DNA from: Bisporella sp. PMI_857
Lineage: Eukaryota; Ascomycota; Leotiomycetes; Helotiales; Helotiaceae
NCBI GenBank assembly: GCA_021307315.1
Contig: JAJSPD010000044.1
Location: 1 to 64,000 of the forward strand
Reading direction: 5' to 3'
DNA: 64,000 nucleotides
The notes under the pieces are model-generated. The model did no database searches. It had not been told where the DNA came from and saw nothing but the letters and a program-made list of their open reading frames with translations. This document shows positions 11,588-30,638 of this stretch, piece after piece. A program made the position numbers and the translations under genes. Each line of letters starts with the position of its first letter. Within the stretch, counting starts at the first letter, position 1.

Positions 11588-13303
11588 ATGGACGAGACTA
11601 AGCACCATCCGCAGTATGACAATGGCGATGCCTTCAAGGCGGAAGAGCAGGAGGCTACAGAGTTCAATTTGGCAGAGGGGAGCCACCAGCTGCAGCGCGG
11701 GCTGAAGAGTCGGCACATCCAATTCCTGGCATTAGGTATGCGTGCCTGCCGTTGATCTGCCTCCTCTCCTCTCACATTCGAGTGTAGAAAGACCATTATA
11801 CTAATATTTCCACTTACAGGTGGTGCAATTGGAACCGGTCTCTTCATCGGCTCTGGTGGTATTCTTTCAGAAACTGGCCCAGCACCACTCTTCATGGGCT
11901 ACATCTCCATGATGTTTGTTGTCTGGTGTGTTATGAACGATCTGGCAGAGATGGTGACCCTGCTACCCATGAAAGGGATATCTATACCTTACTTTGTTAA
12001 CCGCTTCGTGGAGCCCAGCTTGGCTTTTGCGTCGGGATGGAATTATTGGTATGCGTACGCTATGTTGGTGGCAGCAGAGGCAAGCGCCGCATCAATCATT
12101 CTGGAATACTGGCAGACACCAGTCCCTACGGCTGTGTGGATCACCATTGTTCTGGTCATAATCCTGTTGTTGAACATTATCGCCGTGTCCTTCTTCGGTG
12201 AAGCCGAATTCTGGTTTGCAAGCATCAAGCTTATTACAATTATGGGGCTTATCATACTTGGGGTTGTGTTGTTCTTTGGAGGAGGGCCTAGTCACGATCG
12301 TCTTGGGTTCAGATATTGGAATGATCCTGGTGCTTTCAAATCATATAGGGCTCCAGGCGAAACTGGGAAATTCCTTGCGTACTGGCATGCATTTGTCAAG
12401 GCGGGTTTTGCATTCATCACCTCCCCCGAACTTATCGCAATTGCGGCAGGGGAAACTGTTGATCCTCGTCGAAATATCCCAAAGGCTGCGAGGCGTTTCA
12501 TCTGGAGACTAGCAATCTTCTATGGAATCTCCTCCCTTATTATCGGTATTATCGTTCCATCTGACGAGAAGGAATTGCTGGGGGCATCAAATGCCAGCGC
12601 GAGTCCATTCGTTCTCGGGATCCAGAGAGCCGGCATAAGCGGATTGAACCATGCCATCAACGGTGCTGTATTAACATCTGCATGGTCAGCTGGTAACTCC
12701 TTTTTGTACTCCGGTTCGCGCGTCCTCTATTCGATGTCTTTGAGCAATCAAGCACCAAAGTTCTTCAGCATCACCAACAAGCGTGGTGTCCCATATGTGG
12801 CTGTTGGCTTCACCTGGGTCATCTCACTGCTTGCCTACCTGAACGTCTCCAATACTGGTGCCACGGTATTCAACTGGTTTGTCAATATTTCAACCATCTC
12901 AGGATTTATCGCGTGGATTGTCGTCATGATCACGTACCTCCGCTTTCGGAAGGCGTTCGAGCACGCCGGAATGCTGGACTCACTTCCATATCGGACTCCT
13001 TTCCAGCCCTACGCTACCTATTTTGTACTTTTCGTTATTGTTCTCCTGACGCTCACGAACGGTTTCCAGATCTTTTTCAATGGATATTGGGATGTCTCCG
13101 ACTTCCTCGCTGCATACATTACTTTACCAATATTCTTGGCGCTGTACTTTGGACACAAGATTTGGTTCCACACTCCGTGGGCGACTCCGGTTGAGGATAT
13201 CGATATCACAACTGGTATTAGGGAGATGGATATTCTTGCTGAGATGGAGGAGGTGCGACGACCAAAGAATTTAGCGCAGAGGGTATGGTTCTGGCTTGCT
13301 TAA
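11588..13303 (+). CDS. Amino-acid permease (YAT/AAT family, APC superfamily)
   Basis: Two exons (11588-11735, 11820-13303; 84-bp intron with phase 1) encode 543 aa. A hydrophilic N-terminus of about 45 residues leads to the conserved start LKSRHIQFLALGGAIGTGLF, the TM1 signature of fungal amino-acid permeases. Further family marks are WNYWYAYAM, the ELIAIAAGE motif of TM6 and the following NIPKAARR loop. About twelve membrane segments can be counted, followed by a short cytosolic tail. It should be a plasma-membrane proton-coupled importer; the substrate cannot be read from sequence, although a Dip5- or Gap1-like permease is plausible. The start was chosen because the first ATG in the exon gives the usual N-terminal length. 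Confidence 0.92.
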
Positions 13304-16300
13304 TTATGGAAATGGTTATCAGAGAAGACTATCAAGAGTTCTAGACGGAAGAGCAAAGTTGTATACCGGCCCTTGGAAAAAAAAATAGAGGTAGACTCAA
13401 TGGATTTAAAAGACAAAAGTTCAAAATAGAAGGATGTCATCTATCACATACATCATCGAAAGTTGTCATTCAGTTATAGTTTCCTCACTAATACCTCGAC
13501 TCAGTCTTTAGAAGCGATCAGCTCCAGAATTGGAGCTAGGTGACAGGGTATATGTACCAAATTTGACCAACTGCACAATACATTCGATCACAGACTGAGG
13601 AGAGCTGGGCCAACTCACTAGCTTAAGGGACTAGGACCTCAACAACTTGAAAACTCGACCGGTTACCGAATATATATTTCCACTTCTACTCATTCCCCTC
13701 TCCTAATATTAGTAGGGATGATAGCCAAGCTATACCGTATAGCCCTAGCTTATATTTAGTAAAATAGCATTGTTAGTGTACCTTTGGTAAGATTAGCGCA
13801 TAAGTATTAAGTAATGTAATTATTTAAACCAATAACTAGCTTATAAGCAATGGTTTATTAGTTGGACATACATTAATAAAGACCGTACGGCCTAGAGATA
13901 TCGACCTTGCTCGGCTTTCTGCTAGTGGCAGTAATGGTTGGGGTTACTGCAAATATAAAGAGGAAGCAGGCTGCAACTGGGAGCTTCATGGCGTATATAA
14001 ATACGATCGAAATTTGAAGGCAGGTAAATAGAGACCAAATATGATTTGGAGTCTGGAGATACTGATTGTAATTATAGTTGTGTTGAGGAGGTGCTTATAA
14101 TTGCTGGGTAAGAAAGCGAATCCACGATGGGGTGATCAAGAGATTTTATATTCACTTGATCAAAATTATGTTACTATTTAAATGTCTCTTCGAACATTGG
14201 CTTTAAGTGAGGAATCATAACAGTTACAGCATCTGGTACTCTCATCACCTCCTCTTCCTTTTACTCCTTTGATACTTCAATATGGCATATACCTGAGCTA
14301 CCGCCAAGCGCTCCAAAGACAGACATCTGGCAAGCCACAGAAAGACCTCGCGACCGGCTTTGTGGAAAAGGGGATGATTCAATAGGGGACCGCATATATC
14401 TTCTCTGTATTTGGGGCATTGCTAAGGTGGATACCTACATTTTAGGGCTAAATAGACGACTACGTCCTCGCGATTAGGTAACGGTTGTAGCCAAGTGCTA
14501 ATGATTAAGGCTTAGAGAATCCATCACCTTTCCTAATGCGGCTTGTCAATTTAAAATCTTAGTTGCGGAGCTCAGAAAATATCCGGGCACTCCTCTGCTC
14601 TGCCATACATAAATATCAGATCGGTGGACTAGCAGTTGGCTGGGTGTCTACCAGCAAACCTTACTGTTGTAAGTAAGTTTTTCTCGTTTTGCCCCTTACT
14701 CTGCTACAAGAGACTGTACTTCCACATACGAATGAAGGAACTGGACCTTTGTGGAACTTACCAGGACTTGTGTCGAAACTCCGATTTTATTCATTTGCCA
14801 TCATGATTTGTCAGTCCTTCTCTCTTTACCAAAAACGGACAGTCCCAAAATAATGTCACCACTAAATTTGGCAAGCATATACGATGCCATAGAGAATAGA
14901 GAGGTCACTAAAATTTTATCTTGATCAGCTCAATAGCCCTAGATATTGTTTGTATAGATCTGGGACTTACACCAAACACCCACATGGTCAACAACTCTAT
15001 CTAGTCCGCCTTACCGACATATTTAAATATTGAAAAGGCTCTCCCATAACTACCGAAACGATCGGCTATGCCTAACACACGCGGCTGGCGAGCGTTCAAT
15101 ACAGCAAGCTCATTGTTAACATCAACCTCCTAGTCACAACACCCAACTACCAAGCAATCCCGCCATCCCTGCTACCAAAATTTCTGCCTTGCCCTTCTCC
15201 ACTCTCCACGATCCAGGAATGACACATGTACAGAAAAACTTCAGTGATGTTGATAACACTCTGAGCAACAGTCCAGCCATCACCTTCAGCTCAAGCGGCT
15301 TTGTCATAGACACTGTCTACGGAGGCATATTCGGCGATAGCGTTCAGATGGGATCATGGTATTATCGCTAGGCAGCATGCGAGGTCGTGCGCTGATGTTA
15401 AGCGTATTGCGGATCGTGAATGGGAAGGTAAATTTGATCAGATGAGGAAAACGGCGCGTGGGTGCCCGTGTCCAAGTCACCGTTGATGTGGGCTCATGAG
15501 GGTAATATTGAGACACGTAAGGAGAAAGCCTTTATTTAGATATGTTAGAAAGAGGGCATAGAGGAGTGTTTTACTTTTGAATGCTGGAGTGTCAGCTTCG
15601 CGTAGTACTAGAGGTTGTCCAAGTTAGTCTGAGATTAGGTTCGCCAACACGCAATACGTAGGTACAGTTGCACCAATAGGTTGAATGACTCGAGCATATT
15701 GAATTGTATTTCGTATCTCAATGAGAAATAAGCCATTCCATTGACTGCTCCTTGTGATATGTCTCACTACGGTTGTGGTCGAAGATAACGTGTGTCTTGG
15801 CAATGTGGTCTAAATGGATTTCAGTACGCAAACTCTTACCTCGAGCCATCATCAACTCTCTCGGAACTCAACTTCAACTGTCAAAATAAACTTTGAAGGC
15901 GCTCGTCGGACTAGATTTATAAGGCATACGTTGAGCTTCGACAATCTCTTGCCTATACCTGTGTCTCTATGGATGTAGCCTGTACAATTGATTATATGAC
16001 TCTTCAAATAGGCAAATGCAATAATGTATTCGAAAATGCGAATGCCGGGGCCTACCGTATTGTCGCACAGCACAGTATAATGCATTCAAACTGAGTCTGC
16101 AGTAAGGGCTTTAGCATCAAATCACACTTCCGGAAACGCACTGTCTTCACGCTAAGCAGAAGTTCCATGAATGCAAAGTCTGGAGAAAGTTTTAGTTGCA
16201 GGTGCGACTACTGGCATTTATATCACAAACGAGACATCTACGGCACGTAATGGAAGTCAGGGTATAAGCAAGTACTCAACTCCGAATCGTCTCTAGACCT

Positions 16301-16618
16301 CTCATGTCGGGAACTAAACTTTGTACAGCTTTAAGTCTTGCTTTAAGTCAAGTTAATCTTGTATATTTTCAAGTGAAGATAAAGTACCCTTTTACCGTTC
16401 AGTTTTAGACTCAGGATTTAACCCTATAGTTTAAAGAACTAAACTTTGAACCAAACCACTCATTAATATTATCCTTGTTCATAATCATGCCATCTAACAC
16501 GTGATTATTTTAAACGCTGCATTCGAATTTGGTCAAGTACAAAATAAAAGAGAGAAATGGCGCAATCTACAAGGGGAGATTACCAACACGCTCATAACTT
16601 ATCTATATCTTTATATAT
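13304..16618. other. 3.3-kb AT-rich gene-poor region
   Basis: No large gene is supported. It holds the permease 3' region, AT-rich DNA from about 13.7 to 14.2 kb, one possible tiny secreted-peptide frame (13873-13989, minus), and the 3' region of SLX1. The frame at 15189-15371 (60 aa) and the minus frame at 15852-16085 have no domain or signal peptide and are probably chance. Confidence 0.5.
13873..13989 (-). CDS. Possible 38-aa secreted peptide (tentative)
   Basis: The minus strand encodes 38 residues from an ATG at 13989. The first 21 residues (MKLPVAACFLFIFAVTPTITA) are a textbook signal peptide: Lys near the start, a hydrophobic core and small residues at -3/-1. A short basic tail of about 17 residues follows, then TAA. 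It has no cysteine. A good donor-like GTATGT lies only after the stop codon, so no extension is obvious. It could be a chance frame in AT-rich DNA or the remnant first exon of a decayed secreted-protein gene. Confidence 0.25.
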   Translation of the reverse strand: MKLPVAACFLFIFAVTPTITATSRKPSKVDISRPYGLY

Positions 16619-18045
16619 TTATATACTCACAGCATCATCCCAGTCACTATCTTCTACCACCGTTTTTAGCACGATACTCTTGCCCCCTTTTCCCGGCTTA
16701 ATCTTCTCCTTACTCAGTTTTGAGGCAGCACTGATTATAGACGCAGCATCTAGATCATCAGAATCATAACGTGTCCGCCAATCATCTCCCATGTCCTCTC
16801 CGCTGATTGAAGGCTTCTCCTCAAAATATTTCTCCGCCAGTTCCATAAACTCTTCTTCTGATAATTCATCCAAACTATCCTCACTCTCTGTAATGGCCTG
16901 CGAGGGTATGACGTTGCCTTTTCTTATTCGTTTAGGTTTGAGTAGCTTCTCAACTTCCTTTTGACCACGTATACGTAGAGTCAACTCTTTTACAACGTCT
17001 ATCCATTTGAGTTTCGAGTTGCAGGATGGGCAATTCCCTTCGATAGGGACAACGGCTAAAGGGTCATTCTCGAGAAAGTGTTTGCTGAGACAAGTTAGAT
17101 GAGTGACACTCTCGCAGCCATCTGTCGGGCATATGGCGTATATGCCTTCATCATGCTCAAGCCTTGTCGTGCAGATGGTGCATGAGCCTTCCCTTTCGAA
17201 ATCTATGATCTCCTTCCCTTTCACGACATACTCTTTCTGCGTGGCATAGTCCACATTCAACGCCCCAATGCCATGACTCCCACTCCTATAAGCCGCTTTG
17301 CTCTTCTTGAATTTTGGATTCTCCTTCTTAACTTCTTCCACAACATTTACGCCATCGATTTTATCCGGCGGGAACTCCGTAATGATGATTATAGAACCCC
17401 GTATAGGTTCGGACACAATCTTTGTCCATCTCAACCATGATTTATGCGCATCTTGCGAAAAAAAGTGGAGTTTGAGTGGCCAGCGGGAGAAAGAGGGAAC
17501 GCGAAGTAGCAAATGGAGATTTGAAAGGAGAGATGGGATGGTATGTCGTGGGCGTTTTGGATGGCCGGATTTTTTGCGTCCTGTTGCGTGTTGAATGCGG
17601 GATTCTTGAGGAATATGAAGGGTGACGTGAGGGTTTTGCCATGCCCATCTGCGATCTGATATTAGAAACGTTCGGAATCCTAGGTAGGGAACATCCCTAA
17701 TGATACACAGAGATCATGTGACATAACACGTGATGTATTAAGGATTGTTATGAAAGTAAACTCACTCGAATTGCAGTGCTGCAATATGACTTGGAAATCC
17801 AGTAACGATACATGCCATCTCCCATGGTCTGCTGCCTTGCCTGCTCGTACGTACGGCTCCTCCTTTGGCTAGACCATTATGTTGCTTAAGCCGCCTCACT
17901 GTACGCGCATGAGCATCTCGTTTGCCATCGCGAGTCTCTACCCACCTGGATTCGGGGTTGATCCAACATAAACACTGTTCGTCCTCACGGTCGACCTCAG
18001 GAGATAGCAACAATAAAATGCCGGAATTGGGCGATCGAGAACCAT
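16619..18045 (-). CDS. SLX1: Structure-specific endonuclease subunit SLX1
   Basis: Three exons on the minus strand (18045-17946, 17898-17766, 17648-16619) give 420 aa. Slx1 is the GIY-YIG catalytic subunit of the Slx1-Slx4 nuclease that cuts branched DNA and Holliday junctions in the nucleus. The N-terminal nuclease domain shows FYCCYLL, then VYVGSTPNP, the catalytic-Arg region [20 protein letters not shown], and the metal-binding Glu in LQFEWAWQNP, which is assembled across the second intron. Exon 3 has a PHD/RING-like zinc finger (CTICTTRL ... CPTDGC ... HLTCL ... CPSC) as in other Slx1 proteins, then an acidic tail. Joining the exons restores the family motifs exactly, which supports the introns (47 and 117 bp). 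Transcription diverges from the KDM5 gene. Confidence 0.93.
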
Positions 18046-25160
<7,115 letters not shown>

Positions 25161-27720
25161 GTGCATTGCATGCATGCCACTACAGGTGGCTGGCGTTTCT
25201 CTGCATCGGTGTGGCGTGGCAAAATGGCTTTTTATGAACAGGCGTTAAAGAAGCGTATGGCGTTACACATTTTGCATTGATATTTGCCTCAATGTGGCTA
25301 TGGCTGCCGTCATTGGAGGTTGGAGGATCTTCGTTGTATTATTTTTGCATTACCTAAGCATTGGCTTTTCTTTACATTGATATAGTACGAGAGTAAGGGT
25401 TGCTGATTTTCAGGTGCTCACTTTTTCAGCTTGCTAGATAGCAGCAAGGACTTTGGAGAGTGAACAAGGAGAACAAATATAAGAACTTTTGCATTCTGTC
25501 CACGTTAACGGATTGATTATATTGTCTAGTAACCTAGATATGGGTAAGGTAATATTGTTGGTGCTTTAGTCATGTTACATTAATTTACGCCCTGCCTCTT
25601 ATTTCTGTTCCAACTCGGCCTCCTCAAGTGTGGATTCATGAGGCAGAGTTTGAAAGATGAGTTCGGTAGCTAAATGGTTACTTGCCCCGCCATTCTCAGG
25701 CCTGAAAGGTGTAGATTTTGCTTTTTTGAATGGAGGAGTCGACTACAATGTGATCGCCGCTGCAATCCACATTGTGAAGACTATACAATCTGGTTAGAAG
25801 ATTACCATTAGTAAGAATTAGTCCTGCACGTGTATCCTGCTGATGTAGTCCGAGTATCTAGAGGGATTCCTTGTATATTGCATGGGAACCTGTAATTACC
25901 TGAATATGGATCTCCTGGAATGTCTATCGCAATGCTAGGACACGAGGTGGAAAATCTGCCCTACGAACCATCCACACACCCTTGTCACGGGATATGCGGC
26001 ACGAGCTGCTGCATGTACATTGGCAATGGGGCGGCGGCTTGAAGAGATGCCAAGTTTAACTATGATCGAGAAGATTCCCAGTATTCCTAGACAAGGGGAG
26101 ATGATTTTGATTTTAGTCTCCTCGAGCGGGGGCAGGTTTAAACAAGTATTCCAGCACGCAGTAACGACTGCTGCAATAGCGCTTACGGAAGCAATAGCCC
26201 CCGAAATCGTTTGGTTCAAAGGAGATGTTCATGAGGTCTTCACCGAGAGCTAATTAGACCAAGCGCACGCGACAAGTCACTGTTAGGAAATAGCTTGATC
26301 AAGCTCTCCCTAGCATCGAATTCCAAACTCATTTTATTGATACTTTTGCTTCCATCGGCGCAGATGCCATAGCCTTTGCTCGAGTCATTTACGGTGGAGT
26401 ATCTATAAGGGGGAAATAAAATATAATCGGGCACTTATGGAGTTGAACCATACGTAGGAAGTGGATCAAATGATGATGGTTTACATCTCAAAGTCATCTT
26501 CTTATGCGTGCAAGTTCTGATAAGATGTTCTTTCAAGAATGCACCGGATCAACATTCTCGTGCACCTATGCTTGAGACCTTGGGCTCGTACGAAATAGGT
26601 AGCTTCCGCGTGAACAAGTCTCGAACTGCGCCATTCGACCTAATGTTTGATCATGCATCATTTCCGAACTACGCAGTGCGCTTATTTGAGCTCTATGTGC
26701 GAAGCAGCTCCTTTATATATACTTTTTGTAAGCTATAATCTAAGATTGTGCCGCAAGCGCTGTGTTGCATTAGAGGCGCAACTGCAAGAGCGGTACGTGA
26801 AGCTAAAAAGAATGATATCGCATTGAACGAACCGATTCTAGTGATAATGGCTTGACATGTCGTAGAAGACAACGAAGGGTATCGGCATTTATTGTCCCAA
26901 CGTGGCATATACGTTCACTCCATCAACCATCCCATCTCTTTAATGAGAGCGTAAGAGGTAGTGGAGGAATATCCACCCAGCAAGTTTTTTCGTTGATATA
27001 CTTCTAGTTCTTGCAGCCCACGAGAAACAATTCCACCCACCTCGCGAATATCACTACAAGCGGCAGCACGACCGTAATGTTAATCCCTCATGCTAACCAT
27101 TTTAAAGACTCATATATCTTCCAATGTGCTACAACACTAGAACAGCTATCTATTTCAGGCCAAGGATGGACATAAATACCGCAGTCCCTTCGGCAACGCC
27201 AAGAAATGAATCAAAAATACCTCAAACCCATCTCAACATCGCAGGAGCAAGCATCGGCGCTTAGGTCGCACATGAACAAAGAATGAGATAATATCAAGTC
27301 CAAAATCATGGTAAGATGCCAAAATGACCTGTTCCAACAAGAGAACAGCAAGCAATGGAGAGTGCTAAAGTGCCAAAAATCTAGCGGCAGAAAAAGCAAC
27401 GAGCATCCAGCAACCAGCCCGAATTTGGTATAGTCCTCCCCCACCAAGAAAAGAACATGAGCGCTCTTTCCCCTTTTCTTCATATGCATAAGGTAAAGGT
27501 AGATAAGCAAAGACTGATTTTCAAATAGTGGAGCAGGAGTCGACTAAATGGCGCATCTCCTTAGCCGGGAGGCTTGCTTGGCCTCCCGTCGAGCAGCTGA
27601 GGTGGAGATTGAACAACGCCGCCGGATTAAAATATCGATACTTTATAAGTAACTCCCCCGTGTAATATCGCTTTTTCTCTCTTTTGGATTTTGAACTCTT
27701 TGGAGGCTGGAGGGAAAGCT
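25161..27720. other. 2.6-kb gene-poor region after the KDM5 gene
   Basis: No gene is firmly supported. The first few hundred bases are the KDM5 3' region. A minus-strand frame at 25935-26219 encodes about 94 residues with two hydrophobic stretches, and another frame upstream of it (26240-26434) ends just before; together they may be debris of a membrane-protein gene, but I cannot join them with sound splice sites or name a family. The last ~200 bp are the promoter of the gene starting at 27721. Confidence 0.45.
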
Positions 27721-28934
27721 ATGCCTCATATCTCTCACATCCTTGCGAGGCACGAACTTCCAAATCCGATCGATGGCCAGGAATTTGGTAATAAAGCTAG
27801 CGACTTTACGAGAGTGCTTGTGAATGGCAGCTTGTCAGTTGTGTTGGTGCTTCTCGGTGGTTTCTTTGCGGGCTTGACTTTGGCGTATGTTCATTTGCTC
27901 TCCACATAATCTACAAACATGTGAATGTAGAAACTGATCGAAGCAGGTTGATGGGTCAAGATGAGATCACGCTCCGTGTACTATCAGCTTCCGGGCTAGG
28001 TCGCCAGAAATCAGATGCTCAGAGAGTGCTTTCGTTATTGCATAAAGGCAAGCATTGGGTGCTTGTAACCTTGCTACTGGGCAATGTCATAGTAAACGAA
28101 GCATTGCCTATTGTGCTAGATGAAGAAATGAATGGTGGATGGATTGCAGTGGTAGTCAGTACGCTGCTCGTCGTCGTATTCGGAGAAATTATCCCACAAA
28201 GCGTGTGTGCGAAATATGGACTGGCAATAGGTGCTAGCAGTGCTTCGTACGTCCGGTTCCCATTTTGATCTTACCCAAACCTAATGCCACGTGAAATAAG
28301 CCTAGTGTCGATTCTCATGTACGTTCTCAGCCCGTTAGGATACCCCATCGCTCGTCTTCTCGATCGTATTCTGGGTACCTATCATGACAGGAAATTCTCG
28401 CGCGAAGGCCTCAAGACACTCATCATGCTACATGAAGCGCCTCTTTATGCACCAACGCCTATCTTGCCTGACCGTCTTCATCCTCTAGAGACCTCCAGCA
28501 TCATGACTCTCCTCTCTGCCTCCTCAATTCCCATCTCATCCCTCATGACCCCTTCGAGGTCCATCTTCTGCCTCTCCACCCACACGTACCTTGACGAGCT
28601 CACGCGGTATGATATCATGAAGAGTGGCTTCAGCAAGATCCCTGTGTATGAGGAGGGCTTCAACGAAAGATTTATAGGATTCTTGGACACGAAGTTATTG
28701 ATAGGAACTGGGTTCCAGGAGGAGGATGCAAGAGTTGGGCAGCTGGGGCTTGGCTCGCTCAGAACCTTGGCGCCGGAGACAAGTTTGACGGAGGCATTAG
28801 GTGTCTTTCGTAATCGTGAAGCAAAGATTGTGGTGGTGACCGAAGGCGGAAAGAGTGACGGACAAGCTCTGGGCATCTTGACGTTTAGGGATGTGGTTGA
28901 GGAGGCAATTGGGAAGGAGATGGAGATGCGATAG
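27721..28934 (+). CDS. CNNM/DUF21 transmembrane protein with CBS domains (Mam3-like)
   Basis: Three exons (27721-27884, 27947-28246, 28301-28934) encode 365 aa. The first exon has a membrane segment (VVLVLLGGFFAGLTLA) that joins across the intron to LMGQDEITLRVL, the characteristic start of the DUF21 domain. The conserved GNVIVNEALPIVL and VVVFGEIIPQS motifs follow. The last exon carries a CBS pair including SSLMTPSRSIF, FSKIPVYEE, FIGFLDTK and ILTFRDVVEE. Relatives (yeast Mam3, animal CNNM) act in vacuolar or plasma-membrane metal/magnesium homeostasis. This protein is short for the family; it lacks the long C-terminal tail of Mam3, so it is probably a separate small paralogue. The start is the first ATG; an upstream in-frame TTG is not used. 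Confidence 0.88.
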
Positions 28935-29602
28935 TATTTGGAAAGGGTAGTGTCATAACTTATATATTGCAGATGTTGATGTTTGGCTTTTTTCTTGGGC
29001 TTCGGGCCTCGTGTTTAGCGATTTGGCGTTTAGGTATATATGGGATTTACTTTAGCATTTAAGGCATGGATAGGAATAGAACTACAGCGATGAAACATAT
29101 GAATACTCACAAAGTTATTCTTGGATTTCATGAGTTTACTTTCGATCCCTTGCGGGACGGAGAAGAGGTATGTTGTCAAGATGCCTAGATGGTTCAATCT
29201 ACCCCAATTAGTTTGAATAATTATTTGGCACTTGCCAAGCTCCTCCAAATAAATGCTTCAAAGCCTAATATACTAAAAATAGCAATATACAAGTGGTTTT
29301 GATTAAAGTTAATATTGATATTCCCATATTACACTAAGAAATTTGATAAAACATCTCTTGCTTCCGGCTTCTATCAGCATTTCACATCCAAATCCTCGAT
29401 ATGCCATAGATGAGCGCCTCGTACCCAGTCCTTGATATGTCTCCAACTCCAGGGCTCCAAAGCTCAAGTATCTTGCTAATCAACAATTCTATATCCAAAT
29501 TTCCCTTGTATGTGCGATCAAAAACCATTACGCCTCCCTTAACTTCCGGATTCTCTGCAATCCATCATGTTTCTTTCTGACCCCATAGGCAGAGCTGAAA
29601 AT
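28935..29602. other. Convergent 3' intergenic region
   Basis: This 668-bp AT-rich stretch lies between two converging genes and should hold both 3' untranslated regions. No gene, RNA or repeat is visible. Confidence 0.6.
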
Positions 29603-30638
29603 CTATGCCATCACAGAAGCGTCAGAAGACTCGTTTCTAAGTGGCTTTTCGCGCTCAGCTGTTGAGGAGTCGGCCTTGGTCATGTACTTGAACCAGTGAC
29701 CTGGGTGGCCTACAGTCATAGCCGCTGTAGCAATAAGGCACATACTATTTCATACTCAGTAAGCTTTAACTCCGACTAGGGTAGCAGATACTTACACTCC
29801 ATCCAAAATAATATACCCTACTTCGTCCCTCATAATCTCATTCGCCCAACCTTCAGCCAGCTCTGCAATACGATATACACACCTGATGAAGATGAACAAG
29901 CTCGCAACAAACATGGCCCAGGCGAAGATCTTGAAATCTCTGCTGGACAAGAGAGAAACGGCGTCTGAAGAGAGGGTGGATGCATTCTTGCGAAGCTTGA
30001 TGATGTAGATAGCGATGAGGATGTAGAGCAATAAGAAGGTGACGACTTGGAAGACGATACCAGCGAGCATGATGTTACCACCGAGCTTAGTTCCATCCTG
30101 GTCGTCAGCGCCGGAGGCGACACCACCACCAATGGCTTGCAAAAGGAGCGAGAAGATATCGCATGCGATGAAGATATAAGGATAGAGAACGGGTTTGATG
30201 ATGGAGAATTGAGGACCAATGGCGCGGGCTATGTACTTGAGTGTCAAGTACAGCGCAGCTGCGAGAAACGACTATTAAGTATCAGCATCCTGCTTCATAG
30301 AGTGAGAAAGGGGAATCTCGGGTACATACAGGAGAGAAGATCAAGGTGCAGATCTGGATCTGGAAGCCAATGGTGTCCCAGGGGTTATTGTGTAGCATGA
30401 TTCTTCCCACGTAGCCGATGCCCTCTCCCAACGCGCCGAGCACGATCAAGCTACCATAGAACCAGGTCTTGTAGCGCCAGGTAAGAAGGACGTTGATGAT
30501 GGTGAAGACGCCGAAGAAGGCACAGAAGAAGGCATTTACCCCGAGGTTGGGCGCGTACCCATAAATGGTATGCTCGACAGTGCAGAAGGAAGTGACCTTT
30601 GTGCAGTCATCATATATAAGGCTATTGTCGTCAGACAT
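29603..30638 (-). CDS. RTA1-like lipid-translocating exporter family protein
   Basis: Three exons on the minus strand (30638-30330, 30271-29796, 29744-29603) give 308 aa. Seven hydrophobic segments can be counted, the usual RTA1-family topology. Recognisable family features include YAPNLGVNAFF, the GYVGRIML segment after TM3, QIQICTLIFSP joined to SFLAAALYLTLKYI across the first intron, CDIFSLLLQAIGGG, and FIFIRCVYRIAELAEG. The third exon gives VMCLIATAAMTVGHPGHWF plus a polar tail, as in other members. The family includes yeast Rta1/Rsb1, linked to sterol-drug tolerance and sphingoid-base export; the substrate here is unknown. Introns are 58 and 51 bp. Confidence 0.92.

Noticed and set aside
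15189..15371. 60-aa plus-strand frame
   Set aside because: Short, no signal peptide, no upstream exon; I could not tie it to any protein family.
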